A stretch of 64,000 nt of DNA from the NCBI GenBank assembly GCA_934631005.1, contig CAKTXA010000006.1, positions 1 through 64,000 on the forward strand. The letters run 5' to 3'. Below the pieces are notes generated by a model. The model was not told the origin of the DNA and searched no databases. It saw only the letters and a program-made list of their open reading frames with translations. The first letter of the stretch is position 1. The number at the start of each line of letters is the position of its first letter. The translations under genes and the position numbers were made by a program. Source of the DNA: an uncultured Oscillospiraceae bacterium. GTDB taxonomy: Bacteria > Bacillota > Clostridia > Oscillospirales > Oscillospiraceae. This document shows, piece by piece, positions 35,511 through 44,908 of this stretch.

Positions 35511-36386
35511 ATGGCGGACTATCAGCCCGTTGCGCTGCAGACGGTGTTCGACGTCACCGCCGTGGTCAATCTCAGCTATTACCGTCTGCCGCTGGACTAC
35601 GCGTTCTCCGGCGAGCAGCACCCGTTCTGGGAATTTCTCTACGTCGACCGCGGCAGCGTTATCGTCACGGCGGGGGCCGACCGCTATCAGCTCCACGCGG
35701 GCGAGCTGGCGTTCCACCGGCCGGAGGAGTTCCACTCCTTCCGCGCGCTGGGCGAGGCGAATGTGTTCGTCGTCTCGTTCTGCTGCGGCAGCCCCGCCAT
35801 GCACCGGCTGGAGGAAAAGGTGCTGCGCCTGCACCAGCGCGAAAAGCAGAGCCTGCGGCTGCTCCTCGACGAAGCCGCGCTGGCCTATGAGCACTTTGAG
35901 GGCGAGCCGCCCATCGTGAATCTGGCCAAGCGCGCCGATGCCCCGTGGGGCAGCGACCAGCTGATCAAGGTGTGCCTGGAGCAGTTTCTCATCTGCATCT
36001 ACCGCCGGGACGACACCATCGGCTTTTCGCAGCGCGCCGTGACCTCCGCGCAGCTGCAGCAGCGGCAGACGCTGGCGCAGCAGGCGTGCGACTATCTTGC
36101 CGTGCACTACGCCGAAAAGATCACGCTCCCGTCGCTCGCCGCGGCGCTGAACGTGAGTGTTTCGCAGCTCAAGCGCGTGTTCCGCGAGCAGGTGGGCAAG
36201 TCCGCCGTGCACTATCTCAACGCCCTGCGCGTGCAGGAGGCCAAGCGGCTCATCCGCCGCGGCGAGCTGAACTTCACCCAGATCGCCGAGCGCGTAGGCA
36301 TCGAAAGCATCTACTATTTTTCGAATCTCTTCAAAAAGTACACCGGCACCACCCCGTCCGAATACGCCCGATCGCTTAAATCCTGA
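35511..36386 (+). CDS. AraC family transcriptional regulator
   Basis: 291 residues from ATG 35511 (AAGGGAGGG upstream); the open frame runs back through the foldback element but has no other support. The N-terminal cupin-type ligand domain contains QHPFWEFLYVDRG and ELAFHRPEEFHSFRAL. The C-terminal double helix-turn-helix (about 190-290) contains LPSLAAALNVSVSQLKRVF and IAERVGIESIYYFSNLFKKY. It probably activates the divergent isomerase/Gfo-Idh operon in response to a sugar. A terminator follows. Confidence 0.92.
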   Translation: MADYQPVALQTVFDVTAVVNLSYYRLPLDYAFSGEQHPFWEFLYVDRGSVIVTAGADRYQLHAGELAFHRPEEFHSFRALGEANVFVVSFCCGSPAMHRLEEKVLRLHQREKQSLRLLLDEAALAYEHFEGEPPIVNLAKRADAPWGSDQLIKVCLEQFLICIYRRDDTIGFSQRAVTSAQLQQRQTLAQQACDYLAVHYAEKITLPSLAAALNVSVSQLKRVFREQVGKSAVHYLNALRVQEAKRLIRRGELNFTQIAERVGIESIYYFSNLFKKYTGTTPSEYARSLKS

Positions 36387-36401
36387 CCTGCAAAACGGTA
36401 A

Positions 36402-36436
36402 AAAGGGCCCCTTTCCCGTTGGGAAAGGGGCTCTTT
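36402..36436. terminator. Bidirectional terminator between AraC and DegT (2)
   Basis: A 16-bp stem with one mismatch (AAAGGGCCCCTTTCCC, GTT, GGGAAAGGGGCTCTTT) between two convergent genes. Confidence 0.8.
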
Positions 36437-36441
36437 ACGTT

Positions 36442-37710
36442 TTATTTCAGGTGGGCATTATGAATTTCCACGAACGTGTCGATCACGCGCTGGATGTGTT
36501 CCTTTTCCCACGTGGGATGCAGGAAGAGATTCACGGTGCAGGCGCGCAGGCTCTTGGCAACGGGGCACAGGACGCCTTCGTAGCTCACGCCGTCGGGGTT
36601 ATACTCCTTGGAGCAGAAGGGGAACTTCGCGGTGCCGAAGCCGTTGAGCTCCTTGTAGGCGCGCTCCTCATACGCTTCCGGCCACTGGATGCCGTAGCAG
36701 GGGATCTTGTGCGCCTTCATCTCGCTCACAAACGCGGGCGCGTCAATGTCGAGCGCGTCGAGGTCGATCGTGACGGGATACCACCAGTAGGCGTTCTCGC
36801 GCTCGGTGGTGTTGAGCGGCAGGGCCTTCACGCCCTTCAGGCCGCCCAGGGCCTTGTCGTACATCGCAGCGTATTCCTTGCGGCGCGGCAGGTTCCACGT
36901 GTCAAAGCGGGCCAGCTCGTTGATGCCGCAGATCGACTGCACCTCGGTCAGGCGGTAGTTGAAGCCCACGCGGGTGTGGATGTAGGGCAGGGCCTCCTCC
37001 AGCGCCAGCATGTTCATGCGGGCCTTGACGTCGTAGCCGTGGTCGCGGAACGAGCGGCACTCCCAGCCGAGATCCTCGTCCATCGTCAGCACCATGCCGC
37101 CCTCACCGGCGGTGGTGAAATGCTTGGACTGGCAGAAGCTGAAGCAGCCGACGTTGCCGATGGTGCCCACGCTGCGGCCGTTATACTTGCCGCCGATGGC
37201 CTGCGCGCAGTCCTCGATGACGTACAGATTGTGCTTCTTCGCGATGTCCATGATGCGGCCCATGTCGCACACGACGCCGTACAGATGCACACACACGATG
37301 CCGCGGGTGCGCTTGGTGATCTTGCGCTCGATGTCGTCGGGGTCGATGGTGTGGTCGGCGGTCACGTCGCAGAAAACGGGGATCGCGCCCGCCTGCACGA
37401 TGGCGTAGGACGAAGCGATGAAGGAGTAGGACGGGACAAGCACCTCATCCCCCGGGCCGATGCCGAGCGAGGAGATACCGATGTGCAGCGCCGCCGTGCC
37501 GCAGGAGCAGGAGATCGCCATCGTCGCGCCCGCCCACTGACGGAACTTCTCTTCAAATTCCATACCCTTTTTGCCCGTCCAGTAGCTGACGAGACCCGAG
37601 TCGAGCGCCTCGGCCATCTCGGCCTTAGTCTTGGGGTCAAACTGCGGCCACATCGGGAAGCCCAGCTCGGCCACGCCCGCGCCGTTCATTGCGATTTCTT
37701 TCTTTTCCAT
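36442..37710 (-). CDS. DegT/DnrJ/EryC1/StrS family aminotransferase (2)
   Basis: 422 residues from ATG 37710 (GAGGTG upstream). Motifs are SCSCGTAALHIGISSLGIG, VPSYSFIASSYAIVQAG, IEDCAQAIGGKYNGR and the PLP lysine in FSFCQSKHFTTAGEGG. It is only distantly similar to the 21-kb DegT protein. It stands alone on the minus strand, with a repeat element upstream. In this setting it could deaminate or aminate a keto sugar produced by the dehydrogenases. Substrate unknown. Confidence 0.9.
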   Translation of the reverse strand: MEKKEIAMNGAGVAELGFPMWPQFDPKTKAEMAEALDSGLVSYWTGKKGMEFEEKFRQWAGATMAISCSCGTAALHIGISSLGIGPGDEVLVPSYSFIASSYAIVQAGAIPVFCDVTADHTIDPDDIERKITKRTRGIVCVHLYGVVCDMGRIMDIAKKHNLYVIEDCAQAIGGKYNGRSVGTIGNVGCFSFCQSKHFTTAGEGGMVLTMDEDLGWECRSFRDHGYDVKARMNMLALEEALPYIHTRVGFNYRLTEVQSICGINELARFDTWNLPRRKEYAAMYDKALGGLKGVKALPLNTTERENAYWWYPVTIDLDALDIDAPAFVSEMKAHKIPCYGIQWPEAYEERAYKELNGFGTAKFPFCSKEYNPDGVSYEGVLCPVAKSLRACTVNLFLHPTWEKEHIQRVIDTFVEIHNAHLK

Positions 37711-37896
37711 ACTGTTACACCTCATTCTATAAGATCCGTCGCGGCCCCCCGGCCGCCTGTATTTCCCTGTGCTCTCAGCCTAGCACGCGGCATTTAATTT
37801 GTCTACTAAAATAAATTGCAAATGTTCGGAAGGGAGTAGTTTTGTGCACAATCCATAATTTTTTACCCGCAGGTTTTGGTAAAAAGCCAAACACAT

Positions 37897-38242
37897 TTCG
37901 CCGTAACGTCGGGGCGGGGCGATTTGAAGTAAAAGTGAAGAGTGAATAAGTAAGCACCAGCTGCCGAATCCCCGACGCAGCGGCGAAATGTAGGCACCCC
38001 ATAGCTTCCCCTGGGGGAAGCTGGCTGCGGAGCGAAGCGGAGCAGGCTGATGAGGGTCGGGGAGCACTTACGTTTTGGCACAACTGCTAAGCTATCCATA
38101 AGTGCTCCCCGGCCCTCATCCGCCCCCTTCGGGGGCACCTTCCCCGAGGGGAAGGTATGGGGTGCATTCCGCCCGCCGGTGTGTACAAATCCACAGCTGC
38201 CCACTTGCGGGAGGGGCAGCCCCTCCCCTACGTTACGACGAA
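37897..38242. repeat. Modular inverted-repeat element with one decayed end
   Basis: Left end is a degenerate terminal module (37897-37920, TTCGCCGTAACGTCGGGG). Then come the GTGAAGAGTGAATAAGTAAG module (37930-37952), a segment homologous to 5747-5800 reversed, the core hairpin (38005-38154), the linker (38155-38208) and an intact terminal module (38209-38242). The 604-bp gap between DegT (2) and the binding-protein gene contains no gene. Confidence 0.77.
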
Positions 38243-38265
38243 AAATCGGGCGCTTTTTGCTGTAG

Positions 38266-38296
38266 AAAAGGGAGAGGCTTGCGCCTCTCCCCTTTT
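38266..38296 (-). terminator. Bidirectional terminator after the second binding protein
   Basis: AAAAGGGAGAGGC with GCCTCTCCCCTTTT, about 20 nt past the minus-strand stop codon at 38315. A and T tracts flank both sides. Confidence 0.8.
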
Positions 38297-38314
38297 GACA
38301 ATTGCTTTTAGAAC

Positions 38315-39469
38315 TTAGAAGCTCCAGAACTTCTCAACGTTGGAGTTGTCAACAACGAACAGGTCGATGTTGGTCTGGGTCGGGACGTCATTGCCCTCGA
38401 AGTAGGCGATCGTGCCGTCGAAGATGAACTGTGCCAGGACCCACGCGTCAACGTTCAGGCAGGCGAGGTAGTTGACGTCGTTGTTGTGCAGCATGCCGAA
38501 CGGCTCCTGACCGTAAGCGCCCATGGAGAGGACCTTCACGTCGGTGTTGCCGGTCGCCTGCAGCGCGGACACAGCGCCCATTGCGCCGTTGTCAACGTCG
38601 GAGATGACATAGTCGTAGGGCTCGACAACTGCCGAAATGGCGTTGTAAGCGGTCTCGCGGTTGCCCTGAGAGTCGTACTTGTTCAGGATCTCGATCTGGC
38701 AGCCGTCGGCGTTGGCGGCGTCGATGACCTCATGCAGGCCGACAAAGCGCTCCTGGCAGTGCGTGGAGACGGCGTTGGTCAGCTCGACCACACGCGCCTT
38801 GCCGCCGTTGTGCTCCTTGACGTAGTTGACGAAGTACTCGCCGATGAGGGTGCCGGTCGCCTTCTGATCCCAGGTGACGGTGGTCACGGCCTTCTCAGCG
38901 CCGTCAGTCCAGTAGCCGTCATAGATGACGACGGGGATGCCCGCGTCAACAGCCTTGTTCAGAGCGGTCGCAGAGCCGTCCGGGGTGATCGGGTCGATCA
39001 TGATGGCGTCGCAGCCGTTGGCGATCATGTTCTCGATCTGCTTGGTCTGGGTCTCGTCGTTCAGGTCGCCGTCCTCGCAGACGAGGTCAGCGCCGTAGTA
39101 CTTGCCCAGCGCTTCCAGAGCCTGCGCCAGAGCAGCGCACCATTCGTCGCCCTTGTAGCAGATGGAGCAGCCGAGCTTCTTGCCCTTCAGGATCTCGGTG
39201 TCCTGCAGAACAACAGCGGCGGGAATGCCGAGCGCGGCAGCGTCAGCGTCCTCGGAAATGACGTCCGTTTTCACGGCGCCTTCGGTGTCGGTCGTTGCGG
39301 GGGTCTCCGTTGCGGGGGTCTCGGTCGCGGGGGTCTCGGTCGCGGGGGTCTCGGTTGCAGCCGGAGTCTCGGGCGCAGCCGGGGTCTCCGTCGCGGGGGC
39401 GCTGCTGGTGCAGGCGACAAGCGCAAACAGCATGACCGCAGCCAGAAGCAGAGCGATGAGTTTCTTCAT
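38315..39469 (-). CDS. Sugar ABC transporter substrate-binding lipoprotein (2)
   Basis: 384 residues. The lipoprotein signal has lipobox FALVAC (cysteine about 20). It is followed by a linker of near-perfect five-residue repeats (PATET, four or more copies, about residues 27-58), then a periplasmic-binding type 1 sugar domain (GKKLGCSICYKGDEWC onward). GGGAGGAC precedes the ATG. It is the last gene of the second importer operon. It is unlike the 24-kb binding protein in its ligand domain, so the two importers probably take different sugars. Confidence 0.92.
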   Translation of the reverse strand: MKKLIALLLAAVMLFALVACTSSAPATETPAAPETPAATETPATETPATETPATETPATTDTEGAVKTDVISEDADAAALGIPAAVVLQDTEILKGKKLGCSICYKGDEWCAALAQALEALGKYYGADLVCEDGDLNDETQTKQIENMIANGCDAIMIDPITPDGSATALNKAVDAGIPVVIYDGYWTDGAEKAVTTVTWDQKATGTLIGEYFVNYVKEHNGGKARVVELTNAVSTHCQERFVGLHEVIDAANADGCQIEILNKYDSQGNRETAYNAISAVVEPYDYVISDVDNGAMGAVSALQATGNTDVKVLSMGAYGQEPFGMLHNNDVNYLACLNVDAWVLAQFIFDGTIAYFEGNDVPTQTNIDLFVVDNSNVEKFWSF

Positions 39470-39523
39470 TTTGTAGTCCTCCCAAATTTTTTTATCTTTA
39501 ACGGGTAAGTTTTCCCGTTAAGA

Positions 39524-41008
39524 TCAGGTACAAAGCGCCATGATCTTTTCCTGCGTGGCTTCCGCCGCGTCCAGCTCGCCCATTTTGTGACCCTCATGCA
39601 TGACCATGATGCGGTCGCACATACCGAGGATCTCCGGCATTTCGGAAGAGATCATAATGACGGTCTTGCCGTCCTCGACAAGCTGGTTGATGAGGCGGTA
39701 AATTTCCGCCTTCGCGCCCACGTCGATGCCGCGGGTCGGCTCATCGAGGAACAGGATCTCCGCCTCCTGGAACAGCCACTTGGCGATGACGACCTTCTGC
39801 TGGTTGCCGCCGGAGAGGTACTGCACCTCGGTCTCCATCGACGGGGTGACGACGCGCAGCTTTTTGGCGTATTCCTCGCTGAGCGAGTGCTCCAGATCCT
39901 TGCGGATGACGCCGCCCTTGATGACGCGCCCCAGGTTCACGAGCGTCGTGTTCTTTTCCACGGACATGATCTGCACCAGACCCTGCAGCTTGCGGTCCTC
40001 AGGGATGAGGCCGAGACCGTCGCGGATGGCGTCGGAGAACGTATGGTAGTGCACGCGCTTGCCGCGCACATACACCTCGCCCGATTCGATGCGGTCGATG
40101 CCCAGCACCGCGCGCGCCAGCTCCGTGCGCCCCGCGCCGACCAGACCCGAGATGCCGAACACCTCACCCGCGCGGACGGAGAAGCTGATGTCACGCAGGA
40201 TGCCGCAGTTGAGGTTCTTGACCTCCAAAATCGTCTCGCCGGGCGTGGCGGCGACCTTGGGGTATTCCTGACCCATCTCGCGGCCGACCATCATGGTGAT
40301 GAGCCCCTTGCGGTCCACCTCGCCGATGGGGAGCGTGGCGATGTGCTTGCCGTCACGCAGGATGGAGACGTTGTCGCAGAGATCGAACACCTCGTCCAGA
40401 CGGTGCGAGATGTAGATGATGGTGATGCCCTTTTCGCGCAGCTGCTTGACGATACGGAACATGACCTCCAGCTCGCGGTCGGTGAGCACGGCGGACGGTT
40501 CGTCCATGACGAGCACGCGGGAGTTGTTGTTGATGGCGTGCATGATCTCCACGACCTGCTTTTTCGCCACCGTCAGCGACGAGACCTGCGCGTTCACGTC
40601 GATGTCCATGCCGAGATCGTCCACGATCTCCTGCGCCTTCCGGCGCATACCGGCCCAGTCAACGAGCTTGCCCTTCATCATAATGTTGCCGAGGAACATA
40701 TTTTCTGCGACCGACAGCGGCTCCGCCAGCTTGATCTCCTGATGCACCACGCTGATGCCCGCGCGGCGCGCCTCGATCGGCGACTGGAAGCGGCGGCTCT
40801 CGCCGTCGAGAATGACCTCGCCTGCGTTCGGCTGGTAGATACCGGCCAGGACCTTAATGAGCGTCGATTTGCCCGCGCCGTTTTCACCCACAAGGCCGTG
40901 GATGGTGCCGCGCTGGATGTTGATGGTCACATCGTCCAGCGCCTTGACGCCGGGGAATTCCTTGGTGATGTTTTTCAGTGTTAAGATGTAATTATCCAAT
41001 TTGTTCAC
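39524..41008 (-). CDS. Sugar ABC transporter ATP-binding protein, RbsA type (2)
   Basis: 494 residues from a GTG at 41008 (AGGAAAGG upstream); a TTG nine bases on is an alternative. Two ATPase domains: GENGAGKSTLIKVLAG and VMDEPSAVL in the first, ISGLVGAGRTE, LSGGNQQKVVIAKWL and LDEPTRGIDVGAK in the second. It energises uptake through the single permease upstream. Confidence 0.93.
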   Translation of the reverse strand: MNKLDNYILTLKNITKEFPGVKALDDVTINIQRGTIHGLVGENGAGKSTLIKVLAGIYQPNAGEVILDGESRRFQSPIEARRAGISVVHQEIKLAEPLSVAENMFLGNIMMKGKLVDWAGMRRKAQEIVDDLGMDIDVNAQVSSLTVAKKQVVEIMHAINNNSRVLVMDEPSAVLTDRELEVMFRIVKQLREKGITIIYISHRLDEVFDLCDNVSILRDGKHIATLPIGEVDRKGLITMMVGREMGQEYPKVAATPGETILEVKNLNCGILRDISFSVRAGEVFGISGLVGAGRTELARAVLGIDRIESGEVYVRGKRVHYHTFSDAIRDGLGLIPEDRKLQGLVQIMSVEKNTTLVNLGRVIKGGVIRKDLEHSLSEEYAKKLRVVTPSMETEVQYLSGGNQQKVVIAKWLFQEAEILFLDEPTRGIDVGAKAEIYRLINQLVEDGKTVIMISSEMPEILGMCDRIMVMHEGHKMGELDAAEATQEKIMALCT

Positions 41009-41042
41009 CCAACCTTTCCTGTTCAGTTCATGGTCAGGTCGA

Positions 41043-42038
41043 TCAGGACTTCTTCTTGTTGCTGGCGACGTCAAGCGTGACGGCGAGCACAAGGACGATG
41101 CCCTTCAGGACGTCCTGCACGAACGGGTCGACACCCATCTGGGAGAAGCCGTTAAAGAGCGTGTTGAGGAAGATGCAGCCGAACATCGTGCCGATGACGC
41201 GGCCCTTGCCGCCGGCCAGCGAAACGCCGCCGATGATGGAGCCGATGACCGCGTCAAATTCGTAGTTCTGGCCGTTGGTGACCGCCACGGAGTTCAGACG
41301 GGACATCAGCACAAGGCCGCCGAACGTGGCCAGAACGCTGCCGAGCAGGAACGTGCCGAACTGATAGCCCTTGACGTTGATGCCGGAGAAGAACGCCGCC
41401 TCGCGGGAGCCGCCGACCGCGTAGAGGTTACGGCCCACACGGGTCTTGGACGTGACGAACTGCGCGATGATATAGACTGCGAGCATGAGGATGACGCAGA
41501 CGGGGATGGTGTTAAAGAGATAGCCGCGGCCGAGCACCATGATGCTCTCGGGCATGTTGGGGATGGGCACCGCCTGCGTAAAGAGCTTCGCAAGGCCGTA
41601 GCAGATGTACTGCGTGCCGAGCGTTGCGATCATGGCGGGCACGCCGACGTAGGCGACCATCAGGCCGTTGACGGCGCCGACCGCAAGGCCGATGGCAAAC
41701 ATGATGATGATGGCAAGGCCGGGCGCCATGCCGACATTTTTCATCAGGATCGCGCCCACGCAGCTGGTCAGACAGACCATACGGCCCAGCGAGAGGTCAA
41801 AGTTGCCGGTCAGCAGCATGATGGACTGGCCGAGGGCGACGATGGCGACGGTCGAGCTCTGCAGCAGGATGTTTTTCCAGTTGCTCCAGGTCAGGAAGTA
41901 CTGTGCGCCGAACTTGACGTACGAGATGATCGAGAACACGACGATCAGGATGGCGATGCCGACCAGACTCATCCAGTCCTTCATCAGCGCGCCGACGCTT
42001 TTTGTGTTGAGGGTTCTTGCCTTGCTGTTTGCATTCAT
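41043..42038 (-). CDS. Sugar ABC transporter permease, RbsC type (c)
   Basis: 331 residues, about 9-10 membrane segments, with GNFDLSLGRMVCLTS and IGGVSLAGGKGRVIGTMFG of the ribose-permease family. It has a single permease gene, so a homodimeric channel is expected, unlike the 25-27-kb importer. First gene of the permease-ATPase-binding protein operon, divergent from a ROK regulator that is its likely controller. AGGAGG precedes the ATG. Confidence 0.92.
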   Translation of the reverse strand: MNANSKARTLNTKSVGALMKDWMSLVGIAILIVVFSIISYVKFGAQYFLTWSNWKNILLQSSTVAIVALGQSIMLLTGNFDLSLGRMVCLTSCVGAILMKNVGMAPGLAIIIMFAIGLAVGAVNGLMVAYVGVPAMIATLGTQYICYGLAKLFTQAVPIPNMPESIMVLGRGYLFNTIPVCVILMLAVYIIAQFVTSKTRVGRNLYAVGGSREAAFFSGINVKGYQFGTFLLGSVLATFGGLVLMSRLNSVAVTNGQNYEFDAVIGSIIGGVSLAGGKGRVIGTMFGCIFLNTLFNGFSQMGVDPFVQDVLKGIVLVLAVTLDVASNKKKS

Positions 42039-42158
42039 TTTTTCTTTCCTCCTGCTTTTTCGGGCCGCGCCGCAGGGGTCAGGCTGCGGTCATGCCCATG
42101 GTTTGCTGATCCTCGCCCGCCGGAGGCGGGCTATCATGTCCGCGCGGCGGATGGAATC

Positions 42159-42187
42159 TTGCTTTCCGGCGGCGGATATGCTAAAAT
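42159..42187 (+). promoter_or_regulatory. Promoter of the ROK regulator at 42304
   Basis: TTGCTT (42159-42164), 17 bp, TAAAAT (42182-42187). The leader of roughly 110 nt includes the small hairpin repeat at 42239-42281. Confidence 0.6.
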
Positions 42188-42238
42188 GTTTTCTTCCGAA
42201 CAGGCCGCGGCTGATCCACGCGGGCGACGGAACTCTTA

Positions 42239-42281
42239 CGTAACCGATGATCCGATCGGCAAGCGCTGCCGGCGGTTACTC
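42239..42281. repeat. Shortened relative of the 164-bp foldback element
   Basis: Begins GTAACCGATGATCCGATCGG, matching the 35214 end (GTAACCGCTGATCCAATCGG) with two changes, and continues CAAG in both. It ends CGGTTACTC, matching the opposite end. The interior is missing and replaced by a CGGCA/TGCCG stem. It looks like an internally deleted copy in the ROK gene's leader. Confidence 0.7.
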
Positions 42282-42303
42282 AAAAAAGGGGGATGGCGGC
42301 ATT

Positions 42304-43500
42304 ATGATCCGTATTCAGGCAGACGCGTCGCGGCAGTCCGGCAAGGATCGCAACGCCACGCTGCTGTTCGATCTTGTGCGGCGGCTGGCGCCCATTTCGC
42401 GCGCCGCGCTCGCAAAAACGTCCGGCCTGTCACCGGCCACGGTGACAGTGCTGGTGGACGAGCTTTTGCAGGGCGGCTGGCTCGTGGAGCTGGGCACGGC
42501 TGCCTCGGATGAGCGCCGCGGGCGGCGCCCGGTGAGCCTGGCCGTCAATGCCCGGCGCGGCGCGGTGGCCACGCTGGAGATCACGGGCGGCGGATACGTT
42601 TTGAGTGTGTATGACATCTGCCTCGGCAAGCTCGCGCAGCTGCGCAGCGGCCGGATGGCCCAGGAGAGCGAGCCCGTTATCCGCCAGCTGCGTGCGCAGC
42701 TGGACGCGCTGGCGCTCGCAGATGGGCAGCTGCTCGGCATCCATGTGCTCTACCCGGGGCTGTTTGACCGGGAATCGGGGCGGCTCGGCTTCTCGGCCGT
42801 CATCGAAAACTGGCGCAAGAGCAGCCCCACGCTTTTGCGCGACCTGCAAACGGCGTTCCCCGCCGCGCGGGTGATGCTGTCAAACAGCGCTGCGGCCACG
42901 GCCTATTCGGCGTTCGTGCACGATATGCAGGAGCCGCCGCTGCCGCTTCTGGTGATGACCATTCAGGAGGGCATCGACGCCGGCGTGATCCTGCCCGGCG
43001 GGAACAGCATCCCGGTCGAGGCCGGGCATATCTCCATCGACCGCTGCGGCCCGCTGTGTAACTGCGGCAACCGCGGATGTCTGGAGACGTTCTGCTCCGC
43101 CTCGGCGCTGCTCGCGCGGCTGAAGGCCGCGGGCTTTGTGCCGAACGCGGACGTGCCCGACGGCATGGAGCCGAACGAGGCGATGGCCCGGCAGGTGGCG
43201 GACGCGTTTTCAAACGGCGACGCCGCCGTGCGCTCGTGTCTGCACGCCTACGCGCGCGATCTTGCGTGCGCGCTTGTGTCGCTGGTGAATCTGCTCGGCG
43301 TGCGGGCCGTGCGGCTCGGCGGGCTGCCGCAGCAGCTCGGCTCGCCGTTTCTGATGCTTCTGCAGCGCACGCTCCGGCAGGAGTTCCGCATCCTCACCGC
43401 CTCGCAGCAGCTCGACCTGCGGCTGTTTGACTGCCGCGCCGAGGATGTGCGGCAGGCAGCCGTCATGCAGACGCTGCAGGCCATCTTCTCCCGAACCTGA
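42304..43500 (+). CDS. ROK family transcriptional regulator (1)
   Basis: 398 residues from ATG 42304. The N-terminal winged helix (about 20-75, ISRAALAKTSGLSPATVTVL) is followed by a ROK domain with the zinc motif GHISIDRCGPLCNCGNRGCLE. The HTH makes it a repressor of the NagC/XylR kind rather than a sugar kinase. It is divergent from the permease-ATPase-binding protein operon and probably controls it in response to the imported sugar. Confidence 0.92.
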   Translation: MIRIQADASRQSGKDRNATLLFDLVRRLAPISRAALAKTSGLSPATVTVLVDELLQGGWLVELGTAASDERRGRRPVSLAVNARRGAVATLEITGGGYVLSVYDICLGKLAQLRSGRMAQESEPVIRQLRAQLDALALADGQLLGIHVLYPGLFDRESGRLGFSAVIENWRKSSPTLLRDLQTAFPAARVMLSNSAAATAYSAFVHDMQEPPLPLLVMTIQEGIDAGVILPGGNSIPVEAGHISIDRCGPLCNCGNRGCLETFCSASALLARLKAAGFVPNADVPDGMEPNEAMARQVADAFSNGDAAVRSCLHAYARDLACALVSLVNLLGVRAVRLGGLPQQLGSPFLMLLQRTLRQEFRILTASQQLDLRLFDCRAEDVRQAAVMQTLQAIFSRT

Positions 43501-43515
43501 GAAATCTTATCTGTG

Positions 43516-43547
43516 GCAGCGCCGACGCTTGTCGGCGCTGCTTTTTT
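43516..43547 (+). terminator. Intrinsic terminator after ROK (1)
   Basis: An 11-bp perfect stem (GCAGCGCCGAC with GTCGGCGCTGC), a GCTT loop and six Ts. Confidence 0.92.
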
Positions 43548-43551
43548 GCTG

Positions 43552-44892
43552 TCAATCCAGTTCCCTGACGAGCGCGATGCAGCCCTCGGCCAGCAGCTCG
43601 CCCGCTTCGGGCGCGAACCGGCTGGAGCCGACGGAGGTCTTGACCTCGTAGCCGCCCTGCCCGAACGCCGCGGGGATGGGGATGTAGCCGACGTAGGCGT
43701 TGGCCAGGCCAAAGACGATCACGTCGCGCCGGGACGCGCGCATGACCTGCAGGCCGTACTCCAAAAACACCTCGCCCGGGAAGGTGACGATCACCTGATC
43801 GCCGAGGCGCACGCCCTGAATGACGACCTGCTCCTCCTTCAGCGGATACTCCGCCATCTTGAGGATGCTGCTGGCCTCTACGCGCGGGTCCAGCCCGTGC
43901 AGCACGACCTTGTCGGGGATGTTCTCCATCAGCTCGTGCGCGTGGTCAAGATCGCTCTGCGCCACGCTGCGCACCGGCAGCGTCACCGTGCGGCTGAGTG
44001 CGCAGATGGGCACATCGTCGGTAAATTTCTTTTCCATCAGCAGGCGCGAGACGATGCGCTTCGCGCCCTCGGCCAGCGCCTTGCCGACGCGCTCGGACTC
44101 TTCCCAGCCCGTGATGAACGGGCGGTAGGGGTCGGCGGCGACCTGGTTTCCCTGCGCACCGTTGGCGTAGAGCACCACGGTGTCCTTGCCGAAGCGCTTT
44201 TGCAGCTCGACGTTCAGGGCATCAATATAGTCCCGCGTATACAGCCAGTCCTCGCCGCACACGACCGCCGGGTGGCTGGTGAAGTGCACCATCACCGCGC
44301 GGACGGTGTCGTCGGGGTCCGCGAACGCGAATACGCTCATAATGGGGTTGCCGTTCGGCCCGGCCAGATGGTCGATCTGCGCGGGGTCGTAGTCCTCAAA
44401 CACCATGCGGAAGCCGCCGTCCTTGAGGACGATGCGGCGGCAGAACGAGAAGCCCTCCACCACGTCGTGGCCGTAGGCCATCCTGCCCGGCTGTGCCTTC
44501 GCGATCACGTCCAGCGCCGCCCCGGCGACCGTCGGGACGAGCCACTCGAGATACCGGTCGCATTCGTCCAGCTGCTCCTGCGTCAGGAAATAGTCAAAAA
44601 TGCGCAGCGTGTTGGGGCCGGAGTGCGTGTGCGTGGCAAAAATGTTGATGCCCTCGCGGGCGATGCCGCTTTTTTCACAGATGCGGTCCTTGATGGCGTC
44701 GCAGTGCTTTTGCAGAAGGCCGAGCAGGTCCAGGCTGATGAACACCAGCCGCTGCCCCTGCGACTCCATATACAGAATGTTCGCCCGCAGATCGTCGTGG
44801 ATGCCGCGGGACGCGGCGTCCGCCCGGCCGTTGCCCGCAAGGGGCACGCCGATGGGCGCGGTGATGACGACCGAGCCGGTGCTGAATTTCAT
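43552..44892 (-). CDS. Neutral/alkaline ceramidase-like protein (cytosolic)
   Basis: 446 residues from ATG 44892 (GGGAGGGATC upstream). The ceramidase N-terminal fold is suggested by FATHTHSGPNTLRIF (zinc histidines), FTSHPAVVCGEDW, YANGAQGNQVAAD and TFPGEVFLEYG. The family's catalytic-serine neighbourhood (NGDxSPN in true ceramidases) is replaced by NGAQGNQ, so lipid amidase activity is doubtful. There is no signal peptide. It is third in an operon with Gfo/Idh (4) and PIG-L (2), so an amide or ester hydrolase acting on a sugar derivative is more likely. Members of this type are widely annotated but poorly characterised. Confidence 0.8.
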   Translation of the reverse strand: MKFSTGSVVITAPIGVPLAGNGRADAASRGIHDDLRANILYMESQGQRLVFISLDLLGLLQKHCDAIKDRICEKSGIAREGINIFATHTHSGPNTLRIFDYFLTQEQLDECDRYLEWLVPTVAGAALDVIAKAQPGRMAYGHDVVEGFSFCRRIVLKDGGFRMVFEDYDPAQIDHLAGPNGNPIMSVFAFADPDDTVRAVMVHFTSHPAVVCGEDWLYTRDYIDALNVELQKRFGKDTVVLYANGAQGNQVAADPYRPFITGWEESERVGKALAEGAKRIVSRLLMEKKFTDDVPICALSRTVTLPVRSVAQSDLDHAHELMENIPDKVVLHGLDPRVEASSILKMAEYPLKEEQVVIQGVRLGDQVIVTFPGEVFLEYGLQVMRASRRDVIVFGLANAYVGYIPIPAAFGQGGYEVKTSVGSSRFAPEAGELLAEGCIALVRELD

Positions 44893-44908
44893 AGCTGATC
44901 CCTCCCGC

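Noticed and set aside
39284..39380. Regular 15-bp repeats that might suggest a CRISPR or VNTR array
   Set aside because: They are in frame within the binding-protein gene and encode a TETPA linker; no spacers.
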